Below are positions 37,387 through 49,709 of a DNA stretch of 64,000 nucleotides, one piece after another (the stretch's first letter is position 1; each line of letters starts with the position of its first letter). The notes beneath the pieces are model-generated. The model searched no databases, had not been told where the DNA came from, and saw only the letters and a program-made list of their open reading frames with translations. This stretch comes from Plasmodium relictum (lineage: Eukaryota; Apicomplexa; Aconoidasida; Haemosporida; Plasmodiidae): NCBI RefSeq assembly GCF_900005765.1, contig NC_041692.1, positions 1,612,001 through 1,676,000 of the forward strand. The letters run 5' to 3'. The translations under genes were made by a program, and so were the position numbers.

Positions 37387-39936
37387 TTACTTTATATTTA
37401 ATTTTGTGCAAGCATCAATTATGTGATTAATAGTAATGTTATATTCTTCACTAATCATAAATAAAGTTTCAGGAGAGTAATAATGATTAATATCAACAGG
37501 ATCAGCTATATTGGAATATTCGATAAGTGTAACTATATCTTTAGTAGTTAAATAATTTTTGATTAAATCATTGGTATCAACAAATTTATAAACAATAAAA
37601 TCCTTATTTATAGTATCTTGTGATAAAAAACTTTCAAGTTCATTTGATCCCAAATCTTTTATTTCTTCTTTTGTTTTGTATCTATATTTATTTATTTCCT
37701 GTATATGTGCATTAGAAAATTTGCATATGAAATCTCCTAAAAAATCTAAGGATAAACTGTGTTTATAATGAAATTCATGGATAGTTTCTTGTAATGCTCC
37801 ATGTTTTAATACTTCTCTCCTATAAATTTCTTGTTTTTCTTCAGTTAATTCATCACTTTCGTTATTTTCATTGCCATACTGTTTTATTTTATCAGGTAAG
37901 TTTTCATCATTTTCAAAATTAAAAGTTCTCCTTAGTTTATCAGCCATGGATATTTCTTTATCAAAAGAATAATCATTTACTATTGGTTCCTTAAATATAT
38001 TATCTTGCGTATTATTTTCGTACTGTTTAATAAATTTCTTAGAAGTATCTATACGTAAATAATGAACTGGATCCTCTAAAAAATTCGAAATTTCAATCGC
38101 TGAATCTACTTGCTTTATTTTTGAATCTATATCACCGCATTTATCTGTTTCTTTATATTGTTTTATATGTTCTTTTAATTTTTCTAATTTAATATGAGGC
38201 AATAAGTTTTCATCTGGATTTCTTATAATATCTCTTATATCCATTTGATGAGTTTCTTTAATTCTCATAACATCCAATAGCCTCATTCTAATAACTTCTA
38301 GTGAACCAAAAGTTGGATAACCTCTTTTTCTCAATTCATCTTTTATTTGTGATTCACTCATTTCTTTTATTTCTTCTTCCTTAATTTCAACGAACTTTCC
38401 AGGATTACTAAAGAATATATTTTTATTAATAATTTCGTCTTCAATTTTATTATTATTTTTGGATTTTTTATTTTCTTCTTCCATTTTTTTATTGTAATAT
38501 TTTAAATTTTCTAGTTCTTCACATCTTTTTATCTTATTTTCTCTTCTCTGTTTTTCATATAATTCTAACAATTGTTTCTCTTTTTCATTGATTCTATTAT
38601 AAAGAGAATTGTCTTCCTGTATTTTATTAAAAACTTCATCTATTAATTTTTTTTCTTTATGGTCTATTACCTTTTCGTCGTCAATATCCTTCATTAATTC
38701 CAAATCTTTCTTCGAAAGCTTAAAATTAAATTTATCAACATCACTGTAATCCCCTTTGCATACATTTTTAAGTACTTTTTTATTCATTTCTTCTTCTTCT
38801 TCACTCGTAAATTCTGTATTAGCATCATCTTCACTACCATTACTATATGAATCATCTTCATTTTTAGAATTCGCATAATCATTATTATTATCTTTATTAT
38901 CAACATTTTGTGTAAACAAATGAATGTAATCCTGAATCTTTCTTTCTAAAGCATCATTTGGAGAAAACTTTTTTTCAATTTCCTTCTTAAGTTTTTCAAT
39001 ATTAAATTTATTTGAGCTATTTACAACTCTTTCATTTAATTCATATATATCGTTTTTTTCATTTTTTTTTAATTGATTTAATCTTCTTTCACTACTTTCT
39101 TTCAACATTTGTACCAATTTATTATATTCTTCTAATGCTTTGTTTTTATTAATGTCTTTTAATTTTTTATCATCTAATAATTTCTCATCCTTCAAATATT
39201 TATTTAGTAAATTATATGAATTTTCTTCATCTAATTCAATAGCATTGTCTTCACCACCTATTTCATTATAATTATTTTCATTTATATTGCAATAACTTTC
39301 TTTATATATTTTATTATCACCGTCATTTATTTCATTAGAATTCTCATAAATATTTTCTTCTAACACTTTATTTTCTTTTTCATCATTCTGTTCGTTTGTT
39401 TCTTGATTATTTCTCAAATTGTTAGTATCTTCACTACTTTTTTTTAGATTGCAATTCAATTTTTTTTTTCTTTTTTTTTTTTTTTTTCTATTGTTATCAA
39501 TATCATCTCCGTTATCATAATGCCCAGGAAAATTGGAATAAAAGCATTTACTTTTGATATTTACATTTTGATTATTTTGATATTTACTATTACTTATCTT
39601 CTTTTTATTATTATTTATGTCATTTTGATAATTATTTTTATGATTAAACATATATAATTTTTCTTCTATTTTTTTACTTTTTTTTTTTCTTTGTAATTTA
39701 CAGATATTAATGGACACATTATCATTTTTTTTTTTTAATAAAATATATTGTTTTTTTTTTTTTTTAATTAGTGTTACATTTTTAAAATTATTGTAACTAG
39801 TAACATTTCGCTTTTCAATTGATGATATATAAAATATTTTCGTAAAATAATTTACTTTTCCGGAATTTTTATTTATCATACATATGAAAATTGGAGATAC
39901 ATAGAAAAGAATAACAAATAAAACATATTTTGACAT
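37387..39936 (-). CDS. SAP-domain protein with apicoplast-type leader
   Basis: 849 residues, one exon. It begins with a hydrophobic signal sequence (about residues 4-20, YVLFVILFYVSPIFICM) followed by a long Lys/Asn-rich, acid-poor stretch, the classic bipartite apicoplast leader. Residues about 60-330 are low complexity. A SAP motif lies near 522-560: MSESQIKDELRKRGYPTFGS then RMRLLDVMRI, a helix-turn-helix that binds DNA or RNA. The C-terminal 200 residues are well-composed sequence with no domain I know (for example HEFHYKHSLSLDFLGDFICK). A nucleic-acid role in the apicoplast, such as nucleoid or RNA handling, is inferred from the leader plus SAP. It diverges from the 87-residue gene. Confidence 0.8.
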   Translation of the reverse strand: MSKYVLFVILFYVSPIFICMINKNSGKVNYFTKIFYISSIEKRNVTSYNNFKNVTLIKKKKKQYILLKKKNDNVSINICKLQRKKKSKKIEEKLYMFNHKNNYQNDINNNKKKISNSKYQNNQNVNIKSKCFYSNFPGHYDNGDDIDNNRKKKKKRKKKLNCNLKKSSEDTNNLRNNQETNEQNDEKENKVLEENIYENSNEINDGDNKIYKESYCNINENNYNEIGGEDNAIELDEENSYNLLNKYLKDEKLLDDKKLKDINKNKALEEYNKLVQMLKESSERRLNQLKKNEKNDIYELNERVVNSSNKFNIEKLKKEIEKKFSPNDALERKIQDYIHLFTQNVDNKDNNNDYANSKNEDDSYSNGSEDDANTEFTSEEEEEMNKKVLKNVCKGDYSDVDKFNFKLSKKDLELMKDIDDEKVIDHKEKKLIDEVFNKIQEDNSLYNRINEKEKQLLELYEKQRRENKIKRCEELENLKYYNKKMEEENKKSKNNNKIEDEIINKNIFFSNPGKFVEIKEEEIKEMSESQIKDELRKRGYPTFGSLEVIRMRLLDVMRIKETHQMDIRDIIRNPDENLLPHIKLEKLKEHIKQYKETDKCGDIDSKIKQVDSAIEISNFLEDPVHYLRIDTSKKFIKQYENNTQDNIFKEPIVNDYSFDKEISMADKLRRTFNFENDENLPDKIKQYGNENNESDELTEEKQEIYRREVLKHGALQETIHEFHYKHSLSLDFLGDFICKFSNAHIQEINKYRYKTKEEIKDLGSNELESFLSQDTINKDFIVYKFVDTNDLIKNYLTTKDIVTLIEYSNIADPVDINHYYSPETLFMISEEYNITINHIIDACTKLNIK

Positions 39937-40290
39937 TTTTTTTTTTTTTGCTTATTTTTTTAATTAAAAAAAAATTTCTTTCCCATTATAAGTCATTTCA
40001 AAAAAAAAAAAAAATTAAAATAAAAGAAGATATACATATGTGTTTTTTTAGAAGCAACCTCAGTTTTTTTCACTAAGAAAAAAAATAATATTTATATTTG
40101 AACATATTCTTTTTTTTTTTTTAATAAATTAAAAAAAAAATTATTTTAAAAATATATTTTTCTCATATTTTTCAGTATTATATATATAAATATACATATA
40201 TATAGGTCAATTTAAATAATTAAAAATTAAATCATTATATAGTATTTGATAAATTCTTAAAATTTCTTAGTTTTATAATAAATTTAAAAA
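39937..40290. promoter_or_regulatory. Bidirectional promoter region
   Basis: 354 bases separate the starts of the SAP-domain gene (-) and the small membrane-protein gene (+). It is entirely A/T runs, and both promoters must be compact. No motif stands out. Confidence 0.5.
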
Positions 40291-40772
40291 ATGAGTAAAG
40301 CTAAAATTTCAATGTTAAAAAATGTTCCTATTCCTTCATCATTTACAATTAATAGAAATATAAGAAGAGTAAGAAAAAAAAAAAAAATAGTTCTAATGTT
40401 TTATGTATATAATAATAAATTTTTATGATTTTTTGTATAAATTTATTTTTTATATTTTTTTAGTTTAATATGGCAGAATATGATAGAAAAATATTCTTTT
40501 CATTCAATTTGTTTTCTCTTTTTCTGTTTACACTACCAATTCTTTACATATCTAAAGTAAAAATATAAATATAAAAGAAAAGAAAAAAAGAACATCTGAA
40601 AGAAAATAATAAATTTAATTTTTTTTATTCTTCTTTTACACATTTATATTTATCATTACTTACCTTTTTTTTTTTTTAGGTTAATTATAATATATGTGAA
40701 GAAAATAAGATAATATACGACAAATTAAGTAATAATGGATTAAAGATTACAAAAAGTATTTTTTTACATTGA
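40291..40772 (+). CDS. Small three-exon membrane protein (87 aa)
   Basis: Exons 40291-40368, 40464-40556 and 40680-40772, each a whole number of codons, with GTAAG/TTTTAG, GTAAA/TTTTTAG junctions. They encode 87 residues: a basic N terminus (MSKAKISMLKNVPIPSSF), a membrane helix in exon 2 (KIFFSFNLFSLFLFTLPILY) and a short hydrophilic tail ending KSIFLH. The FFSFNLFSLFLFTLPILY segment is loosely reminiscent of the first helix of the V-ATPase assembly factor VMA21, but the second helix expected in that family is missing, so this is only a hint. No frame crosses the exons without splicing. Confidence 0.65.
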
Positions 40773-41030
40773 GAATTAAAAAAAAAAGTCAATACACATT
40801 TTCGAAATAACTATGAATATAAGTTTTGGATAAATATATTTCTTACTGTAAATACATTTTTTTTTTTTTAATCAAAAAAAAAAAATATCCATTTAACAAT
40901 TTTTTCTAAACTTTCTTTTTTTAAACATATATATTTAAATTTCCTTTTTTATTTTTTGTTATGTTTGTAAATATTTTTTAAGATTATCAACTATAGTTAA
41001 TTTTTTGTTTTTAAATAAATTAAGGTAAAA

Positions 41031-42929
41031 ATGAACTTAATACCTAATTGCAATAAAGAGCGTAAAATATTAATAAATGAGATGAAAAAATTAAAATATA
41101 ATTATAAAAAAAAATGGAGTATTATCCACATAATAAAAGATATTAGAAATGAATTAATTCATAAAAAATTAATAGTATTTAATTTATCTTATTTTAATAT
41201 GCTTTCTTTGATGATTATCTTTTCTTTAAAATACGTTGTATTAGTAAAAATAGTACTTATTATTCTTAGTTTTTTATATTTGAGATATTTAATTCATTAT
41301 CTTCTTCTGTTTTTATATAATTATAATCTTCACAAATTTAGTGAAGTGATAAAACTACTATATAAATATGAATATACACAAATTATAAATGGCAATAGTA
41401 AAAACATAAATATAATTATAGATGATTTATACTATAGTATATATAAGATAATAAAGTCTATTTTGTGTGTATACTTTTTTTTTATGAGAAATGTTTTTTC
41501 CTATTTGTTTGAATGTAATAATACAGAAGAAGTAAATAATACCTTTTGCTCTAAAAATTTAAAAAAATTATGTTATTTAAAAGATTTTTATTTTCATTTA
41601 TATATAGTACTTTTTGATTTAAAAATAAAAAAGAGCCATTCAGAAAAGGAAGAAAAGAGAAATCTTTATAAAAATATAAGAAATATATTCAAAGAAAAAT
41701 ATAAGAATGAATACGAAATGATGAAAGTAAGTGAAAACAATCTTTTAATATTTTATTTTTACCAATCTTTTTATGATGCAATAAAATGTGTGTTTTATTT
41801 TTCGCATTTTCTCATTTTCATAACTATATCTATATTTTATCTTTCAAAAAGTTACTTTATTTTATCATCCTATAAAAATATTTTAAAAAAAAAAAACAAT
41901 TTAGTGCTTATAGAAGATGAAAAAATAAATAAACAAAACATTTTAGGAAGCAAAAATGAAATAGTATTACTCTTGATAGACTCTTTAATTCTTTTGAAAT
42001 CTATTCAGAAAAATGATGAAGACGATGAAAATTATAACTTAATAGAAAATAAATTATATAATTCAATAAATTTAATAAAATCAATAAAAAGTAAGATAAC
42101 AAAAAAAATAGAAACAAAAAGTTATCTTCTAAACAATAATGTGCAAAGAAAAAATATAGAAGATAATAGCAAAAATAATTTCATTAATTTCTTACCTTAT
42201 GAAGAAAAAAATGTGTATGAAATCGAAAGTAAATTAATTGAAAACAACATTATTGAAAAGAATGAAGAAGACAGAAATTTAACTTATGACATTTATTATT
42301 ATGATAATAAAGAATCTGAAAATTATGAAAATAAAAAAAATAAAAATAAACAAAATAATTATACAGTACCGAGTCATGCTAATAGCAGAACAGTTAATAA
42401 AGAAGAATTAAATGAACTAAATGAATTAAAAAAATTTAATCCAAATTCATATATTTACAAATATAGAAATAACAAAAATGAGGCAGAATATAAAGAAAAA
42501 GATTGTGTTAACTCGTACAACAAAGATAAATCTAAAGAACTATGTATTGATAATTTGCTAAAAGAATTAAGAATGAGATTTAAAAAAAATAGAAATTACA
42601 AATATGTGAAGAAAACCTTATGCTATGATTCCAACAAAAATGATTTCTGTATAAAAAAACTTTCATCATATGATATCCAAATGTTAAATGAATATGACAA
42701 GTGTACAGAAGAGACTAAGAAACAAAAGAAAATTGTTGAGAATTTTAACGAAAATAAATATGTTCAAGAGATAGTATCAGATAAAACCATTATGCAGAAT
42801 AATTATATAAATAATCAAGAATATCAAGAAACATGTGAATTGGATGACTTAAAACCAATAGAAAATATTTCATCCTTCAGAGAGAAAATTGCTGCATCTA
42901 TCTTACAAAGAAACCCTATTGAGAAATAA
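41031..42929 (+). CDS. Multi-pass membrane protein, unknown function
   Basis: 632 residues, single exon. Hydrophobic helices cluster in the N-terminal half: two adjacent at about residues 52-100 (SLMIIFSLKYVVLVKIVLII, YLIHYLLLFLY), one near 143-165 (SILCVYFFFMRNVFSYLF) and one near 252-280 (CVFYFSHFLIFITISIFYL). The C-terminal half is charged and helical, probably cytosolic, with a better-composed end (SSFREKIAASILQRNP). There is no signal peptide. I recognise no transporter or enzyme motif. It is convergent with myosin J across 284 bases. Confidence 0.75.
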   Translation: MNLIPNCNKERKILINEMKKLKYNYKKKWSIIHIIKDIRNELIHKKLIVFNLSYFNMLSLMIIFSLKYVVLVKIVLIILSFLYLRYLIHYLLLFLYNYNLHKFSEVIKLLYKYEYTQIINGNSKNINIIIDDLYYSIYKIIKSILCVYFFFMRNVFSYLFECNNTEEVNNTFCSKNLKKLCYLKDFYFHLYIVLFDLKIKKSHSEKEEKRNLYKNIRNIFKEKYKNEYEMMKVSENNLLIFYFYQSFYDAIKCVFYFSHFLIFITISIFYLSKSYFILSSYKNILKKKNNLVLIEDEKINKQNILGSKNEIVLLLIDSLILLKSIQKNDEDDENYNLIENKLYNSINLIKSIKSKITKKIETKSYLLNNNVQRKNIEDNSKNNFINFLPYEEKNVYEIESKLIENNIIEKNEEDRNLTYDIYYYDNKESENYENKKNKNKQNNYTVPSHANSRTVNKEELNELNELKKFNPNSYIYKYRNNKNEAEYKEKDCVNSYNKDKSKELCIDNLLKELRMRFKKNRNYKYVKKTLCYDSNKNDFCIKKLSSYDIQMLNEYDKCTEETKKQKKIVENFNENKYVQEIVSDKTIMQNNYINNQEYQETCELDDLKPIENISSFREKIAASILQRNPIEK

Positions 42930-43213
42930 TTACTAATTTTTTTTTTTTAATAAAATTTTTTTTTAAAAACTTATATATTTTTAAAATATTTGTCAAAATG
43001 TAAATCAAAATGTAAATAAATTAATAAATTATTAAACAATGGTGTGTACTACAAATAATATATAATAAATGAACAATAATAAATAAGGTATATTCAATAC
43101 ACCTACATATATATATGTATATTATCTTAATATTTTTATATTATTTTTTTTATTTAAAATAGGAAAAAAAATAAAAATAAAATAAAAAATATAAGAAACT
43201 TAATATATACGTT

Positions 43214-46200
43214 TTATTCCTCAAGGGTAACTACTTTTTTATCTTTGCTCACAATATTCATGAATTCAAAAGTGTATGAATTCATTTTATCAGAGTAATT
43301 CTATAAAAAAAAAGAAAAATAATTACAAAATCATTTTTTTATTTTTTATATGTTATATTAAAATGCTCCAATGCTTTCTATTATTTTATTCAACTTTATA
43401 TTTTTACGTACTAATAATAGTATAGTATCCAAATGATTTAATGGTGTATATGCTAAAATATTATAAGAGAGATATTTTCTAAAAAAAAAATATATATGCA
43501 AATAATTATTAAAAGAAAATTTTATATATAATTTTTATACAATGTTATGTTATTTAAAATTAATATTTTATTTTTCTCATTCTAATTTGTTTTCATTTTT
43601 ATTTTATTTTTAATATATACAATTATTTATACTTATTTATATTTTAATTTATTTATACATATATCTATATATATTTATTAAGTTATTTATTAATCTTCTT
43701 ATTTTGTTATGATTACTTATCATTAGGAGTGATAAAATCATCTTCTTTTTCGTTACATAATGTAAAAAGTTCTTCATTTTTTAAATTATAATAAAAACCA
43801 TTTCTCTTCTTATACATGTTATATCTCATTTCTTTCAAAATATACACGTCAGGGAATATCGATTTATAATATTTTTTTTTATTGTCATCATTATTATTAT
43901 TATTATCGTATTTTTGAATTGTTGCTTGAATAGAAGAATTCAGAGCTATGAAGCTTTTATAATAACTTTTATTATAATAATAATTAATATTAACATTCAT
44001 TACACCTTGAAATGTACACTTCTTTATATCACCTGTATTACTGTTTTTTAATTTCATTATTTTCCAATTTTCATAATTAAACAACACATCAAAAGAATTT
44101 TCTTCATTTTTATTTGTTAATAAGTAGATTTCATTAAATAGAGAAAATATATAAAACATACATTCGTTATTCTCTTTCATATCTGTATTTAACTCATCAT
44201 TTTTATTAAAACTCGATACCCTTTCTTTTGATTCATTAGGACCAATAAAGTTGTTTTTTTCATTTTTAAATAAATCATTAATAATTAAATTATGTTTTAA
44301 ATCATAAGATAATTTATTCATGTAAGAATCGTAAATATTATTAAAATATTCAAAACAATACAAATTAAATATCAATTTTAAATATTTATATTCATATTCC
44401 TTAATATATGGATTAGTATTATTTAAATCATACTTTTTTATTTCAACCAAACTTAATAGGCATGAACCATATATAAGAATATGAGAATTATTAATTATAG
44501 TCATTTTTAAAGTACTTAAGTATTTGTCTAAACTTTCATTATTAATGGCATTCTTTTCTCCTATTTGATTTTCATCACTAGTAGTATTAATTTTGTTATT
44601 AAAATTTATATGATTATAACTTTTAATAAAAAAATTTAAAAAATCTTTATTATTAATTACATTATTTATAAGTATATAAGTGGTATATTTATAAATTGGT
44701 TTAGATAAAAAATTAACTATAGTTAATAATAAATAATGGTTTCCATTTATTAATGCATAAGCTAAATAGGAGAAATAACTTATACTGCTAGGTAAAAAAC
44801 AAATTTTTAATATTTTAAAGGAAGGATTGGAATAAAATTCATTCATGATATATTCTTCTTTCTTTAATTCTATTAGAAAACTGGAAAAAGAAATATTTTT
44901 TTTTTTATTAATTTCTTTGAATTTTGTATCATCTTTAATTTTATCAATTTGATTATATAATTCTGTCTTTAATTTGGTCCCTTCTATTTCTATTACTTCC
45001 TTTTTATAATTTAATTCTTTCTCTTTTTTAAAAACATCTTCTAAATTACTTAAAACATATATGTTTTTATATATATGAATGAACATATTTAAGTTTTCTT
45101 CACTAAAAACATCATATTGTTCTTTTGCCTCAAACTCTGTATTTTCGTTTCTAATTATGTCTTCTTTTTTACAATTATTTACAAAATTATCACATTTTTG
45201 TCTTACATTATCTACTTTTTTTTGCAATTGAGAATCATATCTATTACTTTTATATAATAGAGGCAAATTTGTTTTAGGTAAGTTTTCATTGCTGTGTTTT
45301 ATTGACTTAATTTTTTTTTTTATAAATTTTTTAATAGTTTTTAAATTAGGGTAAGTAAATATAATTAAATTTAAGTTTTTGTCAATACCTATGAAAATAT
45401 TCTTGTACAAATTATGTTGATTAATACAATGAAAATCTCTTGACATATAGAATATATCTTTCTTTTTTTTTTTTAATCTTAAGTTCTCATTTAATACTTT
45501 TTTCCCGTTTTCTAAAATATTTTTATTACAATTTTCACTATACTTGTTTTCTTTTAAATTACAAAATTTTTCAAAATATGTATTATCATTCAAATCGTTT
45601 TCATTTGTTTCTATTGAGGAATATTCACTTTTTTCTTTATAGTTATTTATTTTTTCATTTTTTATGGGGTACAATTTTTTTGCTTTAATATTATCATAAC
45701 TTAAAACATATTGTCTGTCTATTCTTTGATAATTGTAGAAAATGTTGTAAAAATATAATTTTTTATTTATATATATTATAACCCAGTCTAGATTATTATA
45801 AATATAATGATAATTATCAGGTGTACTAACAAATATTTCTGTTATTGCGTTTTGTAAACCTTGTGATTCTCCATTATCATGTATCAAATTGATTAACTCT
45901 TCTTTATCATTAATTGTATCATATGTTTCATTTTTTATATTAAGCCCTTCCACCTTATCTTCTAACGAATTTAATTTATTTTCTAATTCTTTATTTTGAG
46001 AAATTTTTTTAATTATCAGTTTTTCTTCTATCTCTCCTTTGCTATTTTTAATTGTTTCTTCTCTTTTTTTCAATTTACTCAAAAATATATTTTTCTTTGT
46101 ATTCTTCATTTTTTTAAAAGCAAAATAATATCCTAAATTACAGAAGATTCTATTTAATTTTTTTATATTATAGGAAAATGTCTTTTTTATACTTATCATT

Positions 46201-49200
46201 GTTTTATAAATTAAATACATTTTATATATATAATCACAAGCTTTTCTTTTCATTTCTTTTTTCTTCTCTAAATATACTCTGTAATACTTATTAATCCAGT
46301 TATTTATCTTTATTACTGTTACACATCTTCTTAATCTCATAATTCTTATTTCTTTGAAAACCTCTCTTTTTTTCTCTGAAGATACATTATCATTTAAAAA
46401 ACAATTGTTATAAAAAAAACAGCTGATCTGTGTATACACGTGTGATTTCATAAATATATAGTTTGTTCCAATCTTAAAATTTTTTGAATCATCAAATAGT
46501 CTCATGAAATAATATATTATATCATCTTTAGTGCAGTATTGTAATTCATTAGGTATACAACTATTACATTTCTCTAATAATTTATCTTTCAGTATTTTAT
46601 GAGATAATCCATTATTTATTATTTTAATCATTTCATTTGCACCACATTGTTTTAATTGAGAATAGACTAAACGCCTTTTAAAATGATCTCTTTCCATATT
46701 TTCATTTGGTAAGATACATCTTATGTAATACATATCCGTTTTTTGTAAATTATTAAACAATCTATCTAGTTCTTTTATATACTTTTTACTAACACTTAAT
46801 ATATTATTCTTGTTATTACTGTTAGATCCAGGTATGTTATATACCATTGAAGAAGCACTTAAATTTATTTTTTGTATGTTCTTGCTTACTAAAGTATTTG
46901 GAGTAACACTGTTATATTTTCTATTATTATTCATATCAACTTTTAAAAAACTTTTATTGTTTAATTTATTTATTGTTAACTCTCCTTTTTCGTTCGAAGT
47001 GATATTTATAGAATCATTCTTTTCATTTTCCAAGTTCTTTTTGTTATTTTCTAGGGAGTTTCTCTCATTTTCTACTGATATTTGATTATTTAAATTTATT
47101 AAATTATTCTTTGATTTAAATCTTGTTTCAAAATTTTCACATGTATAATATTTATCTTTATTCTTTTTCAATTTTATGTTTTCTTGTTTTTTATCATCGT
47201 TTATGGTTTCACTTTCTTCTTTTTCTTTTTCCTTTTTTTCTTTATCTGTATTTTTGTCAACTCCACCATCTTCAAGTTTATTCTCATTTTCTAATTCATT
47301 ATCTCCTCTTAAAAATATATTTGTTGATGTTTTAATAAGATTTTCTATTTCTACTTCAATTTTGTCACTATTTTTATGTATCCAGTTATTTATATTATAA
47401 GTTACATGTCCAGCATAATGCTTTATAAAAAATTTATTTTTTTTTATATTCTGCTTTTTTTTCGTATATTTATTATCTTTATTATTTAAAAAACCATAAA
47501 CGTTATTTTCAAGATAATTGTTTTCATTATTTAACAAGTAAGTAAAAAAATGATCATCTACCTTTTTTTGTCCACTACTATTAAGCTTAGTTATATCATC
47601 CAAGTTTGCAAATATTTTCTCAATAAAAGTAATAGTTTCTTTATAATTAGGAATTTTTATATCATTCCATAGTAAATTTTCTGACTTGTATATTATTTTT
47701 TCTTTTTCAATTTCATTGTTAATGTAATAATTATTTAATTTTTCATTTGCTAAATTAATACATAATTGTTCAAAATTATTACACGATAATTCCTCGAATC
47801 CATATAAATCTAAAATTGATATAATATTAGTATTGGATGCATATATTTTTTCATTTATTATATATTCTTTTTCTTCATTACTTAAATTTGTTATATTTAT
47901 ATCATTTATTATTCTATCAAATAAGTTTTTATATATTACTTTTATTAATGTATGTAAAGTAGATAATGAATTATCTTTATTTCTATGTGTTCTAATTTTC
48001 TCGAATGAGACATTAATATTCTTATATTTAATTGTACTTTGTAAATCATTTAAGTTTATTTTTAAACATTCACATGCATTTTTATAACTTTCATTCATTA
48101 AATCATCCTCATTAGGATCAATTTCTCCTAGATGTATTATCCCAGCTATAACATCATAAAATTGATTAATTTTATTTTCATCGTAATTTATATAACGTAA
48201 TCCATTCAATAGAAATTCAAAATTTTTTTTATCTTTATGTCGATCTCTTTCTATTGAATCATTTTTTTCTATTTTATGAGTTCTCTTTAAATTCTTCATT
48301 TTATATGCATCATTATTCAAAAGATTATAATAATGAATATCTCTAATCAGATTTCTTTTCTTCAATTGTTCATCGGTTAAACCCCAAATTAACTGATAAA
48401 AAACATGAAAATTTCTCTCCCCAGTATTTTGAGTAATACACCTATTTATCTCTAGTAAAAGTATTAATATTTTAATATTGGAAAAACAATAATAAAATAT
48501 AGTATCATCTTTTTTTTTTTTTTCTTCAAATATTAAATCATTAATTCTTCCACATCTACTACTATTACTATTTTTTATAGTTTTTGCATTACTCATAGAC
48601 TCTATAATATTATTAATGTAAATGAGTTTGTCAATTCGTTCATAATTTATAGCTTCACTCATTTTACTAGAACCATATATGTTTGTTCTATTTTCATCTA
48701 TACTTTCATTTTTATCTTTTACATTTTTCATTTTCGAGTTATTAACGTCTGTTAATTTTTTACAATCTGATATTAATTCATTGTTTTCTTTTATTTCATT
48801 TTCATCTTCATCCTCTGAATTTTCATTTAAATAAGAGTTCATGTTTTTATATATCTTATTTTTATTGGTATTGTTTTTATGAAAAAAAATATAATGAAAA
48901 TACTTAAAAAGAAACTTACAATTTTCTGTTTTTCCACTACCACTATGACCAGAAACAATAATTGTTTGTCTTTTTTTTTTTAATATCATATTCTTATACG
49001 CCATATTACCAATATCATAAATGTGTGCTTGAAAATCTCTATTATCATTTATTTTGTTATTTTTAAATTTATTTAAATAAATATTCATGCATTCAATATC
49101 ATAAAGTCCCTTAATTTGTTTATATGGATTAATAGCTAACAGTAATGAAGCATGAAATGTATAAATTTTATTTTTTTTGTATCTGTTTTTTAAATTTTCC

Positions 49201-49709
49201 ATAACATTTTCCTCATTTAATTGTAGTATATCTATATTGTTTTCACTATCAACTTCAATTTCATCTTTTAAGCATCTTGTTACTTTATCTGAGGGTATAT
49301 TTTCAAATATGTTACCTTTTCCTAACAAGAGAAAAAATATATATATTTAAATACTATATGTCTTATAAAATATTATCTATATAAATTTTTTTTTTATTTA
49401 CTAACGTTCAAGGTTATATGTATTCTCCAATTTATTAAATGCAAATATTTTCATTTTTTTGTATACATTATTATAAAAATACCATACATGAGTATTGGAA
49501 TATACTTCTTCTTTTTCTTTGTTTTCTAGAAACAAATTTTCTTTAAGCTTCTTTTCATTTTTTATAAAATCTTTTTTTTCTTCAATTTTGATATTTGATA
49601 TGTTAGAATAATAAAAAGTCTCATTGCTCTTGAATTTTAGCAAATCCATAAGTTTACACTTTTTATTTTTTAAAGAAAATATGAAAATACTTAATCGATA
49701 TTCTATCAA
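43214..49709 (-). CDS. MyoJ: Myosin J, unconventional class XIV-related myosin heavy chain
   Basis: Four exons: 49709-49406, 49321-43717, 43478-43412 and 43300-43214, all phases consistent, for 2020 residues. Exon 1 supplies the start of the head (THVWYFYNNVYKK, an SH3-like myosin N-domain). Exon 2 carries LLLAINPYK, the P-loop GHSGSGKTENCKF near residue 226, a switch I variant NSNSSRCGRI near 355, switch II LDLYGFEEL near 608 and the actin-contact/ATPase segment YYIRCILPNE near 970. A low-complexity insert covers roughly 690-860. The tail (about 1100-2020) has no recognised domain. The last two small exons extend the C terminus beyond the stop in exon 2's unspliced frame: AATGATAA|GT joins A|AAATATCTC, giving NDKKYLSYN. 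An actin-based motor is certain; assignment to MyoJ rests on length and on neighbours CCT3/MIF as in P. falciparum. The switch I phenylalanine of most myosins is Cys here. Confidence 0.92.
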
